NCBI GenBank assembly: GCA_902381685.1
Contig: LR698958.1
Coordinates: 334,951-398,950 of the forward strand
Source: Lachnospiraceae bacterium
Lineage (GTDB): Bacteria; Bacillota; Clostridia; Lachnospirales; Lachnospiraceae
Length of the DNA: 64,000 nt
Reading direction: 5' to 3'
The notes beneath the pieces were generated by a model. It ran no database searches, was not told where the DNA came from, and saw only the letters and a list, made by a program, of their open reading frames with translations. Made by a program: the position numbers and the translations under genes. This document shows, piece by piece, positions 63,546-64,000 of the stretch. Every line of letters starts with the position of its first letter. Within the stretch, counting starts at the first letter, position 1.

Positions 63546-64000
63546 TATAAATATTCTCCTGCCCAGCGGCCGCCCGTTATCTCAACAGCCGTTCCCTGTT
63601 TTAAACTTTCCGGCACATCTATTATTCTCTGATTGACACTTCCCCTGTAGATAATGTTCAGACTTTTTTTATCCTCTTCATATCTTCCGTCAATCAACAC
63701 ATCAATTTTCTTCAGAAGCCCTCTCTGTTCCTCCGTGCCATTTAACAATTCTTCAAAGGTATATCCTGAATAACTTGCCACTTCATATCCTTTATCTTTT
63801 AACAATTCCGCCAAAACATTGAAACTTTCCGCCTGTGCAAACGGCTCTCCACCGGAAAAAGTTACCCCTTTCGCCAATGGATTCGTCTCTATCATCTGCA
63901 CGACTTCCCGCTCGTCCACTAACGTACCGTCCGTATCACTCCACGTTTCCGGGTTCTGGCAGCCATGACAATGATGTGGGCAACCCTGACCGAAAATAGT
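63545..64000 (-). CDS. nrdG: Anaerobic ribonucleotide reductase activating protein NrdG, 5' end outside the window
   Basis: A C-terminal ~151 residues of a radical-SAM activase. The frame is open to the window edge and includes FGQGCPHHCHGCQNPETW, whose Cx3Cx2C cysteines hold the iron-sulfur cluster, then GVTFSGGEPFAQ, the SAM-binding GGE motif. It installs the glycyl radical on NrdD, whose gene should lie just beyond the right edge. A GTG at 63919 is internal, not the start. Confidence 0.93.
   Translation of the reverse strand, partial: TIFGQGCPHHCHGCQNPETWSDTDGTLVDEREVVQMIETNPLAKGVTFSGGEPFAQAESFNVLAELLKDKGYEVASYSGYTFEELLNGTEEQRGLLKKIDVLIDGRYEEDKKSLNIIYRGSVNQRIIDVPESLKQGTAVEITGGRWAGEYL

Noticed and set aside
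1..64000. CRISPR arrays, rRNA, tRNA, prophage or conjugative modules
   Set aside because: No regularly spaced repeats, no rRNA or tRNA-like cloverleaf sequences and no phage or conjugation genes were seen on either strand.

Overview
The window reads as a low-GC, Gram-positive, anaerobic, endospore-forming Clostridia genome, most likely Lachnospiraceae. The reasons are the spoIIA-sigF-spoVA sporulation block, LytR-CpsA-Psr and LTA-synthase-type envelope genes, a T-box leader before valS, an anaerobic NrdG activase, two YitT proteins, and Rpn-type and IS66-type mobile genes common in that family. This placement is an inference from gene content; no rRNA or tRNA gene is visible.

Layout. (1) 1-5.05 kb: a complete pst-phoU-phoBR phosphate regulon on the minus strand, led by a Pho-box-like array. 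Its binding protein PstS appears to be circularly permuted relative to the usual family order. (2) 5.1-9.3 kb: YitT, a small (p)ppGpp synthetase, a corrinoid adenosyltransferase, a PTS EIIC-like membrane protein, an 88-residue orphan and a VanZ protein. (3) 9.3-13.7 kb: a mobile-element zone. It holds an Rpn/PD-(D/E)XK gene bracketed by perfect 15-bp inverted repeats, a second VanZ gene whose 5' end is replaced by an IS66 terminus, a 2.6-kb IS66 copy with a frameshifted tnpC, and a truncated IS3-family orfA. The IS66 has no target duplication and unrelated flanks, so it sits at a rearrangement or deletion junction. (4) 13.7-29.8 kb: a Wzy-type exopolysaccharide locus read leftward (cpsC-cpsB-cpsD, dehydratase, phosphoglycosyltransferase fused to a glycosyltransferase, five more glycosyltransferases, a polymerase, wecB, a truncated acyltransferase). 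It is preceded by an LCP ligase and a small predicted wall-anchored protein. No Wzx flippase is present, and the distal end was cut by the IS elements. The glycosyltransferase core is visibly more AT-rich than its flanks.

(5) 29.8-37.7 kb: a Na/Pi symporter, then spoVAE-D-C-B-A, a 51-residue membrane ORF behind a convincing sigma-G-type promoter, sigF-spoIIAB-spoIIAA, a membrane TPR protein and a 45-residue ORF. (6) 37.6-48.5 kb: folC, an LTA-synthase-like sulfatase, valS with its T-box, lrgAB, a HAD phosphatase, YitT2, asparaginase and a small HD-type (p)ppGpp hydrolase. (7) 48.5-55 kb: an SDR reductase, isochorismatase-like hydrolase, exoIII, truA, and a CoA module (panT-coaX divergent from coaBC), nrdR and YlmC. 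(8) 55-64 kb: a NatAB exporter behind a perfect palindrome, a MATE pump under a MerR-type 19-bp-spacer promoter with its MerR regulator, a heterodimeric ABC exporter, a prolyl-tRNA deacylase and the 3' part of nrdG.

Working together, the genes cover phosphate homeostasis (Pst/Pho plus Na/Pi), surface polymer synthesis and anchoring, forespore-specific gene expression with dipicolinate transport, alarmone turnover (separate synthetase and hydrolase), CoA supply and drug or ion export.
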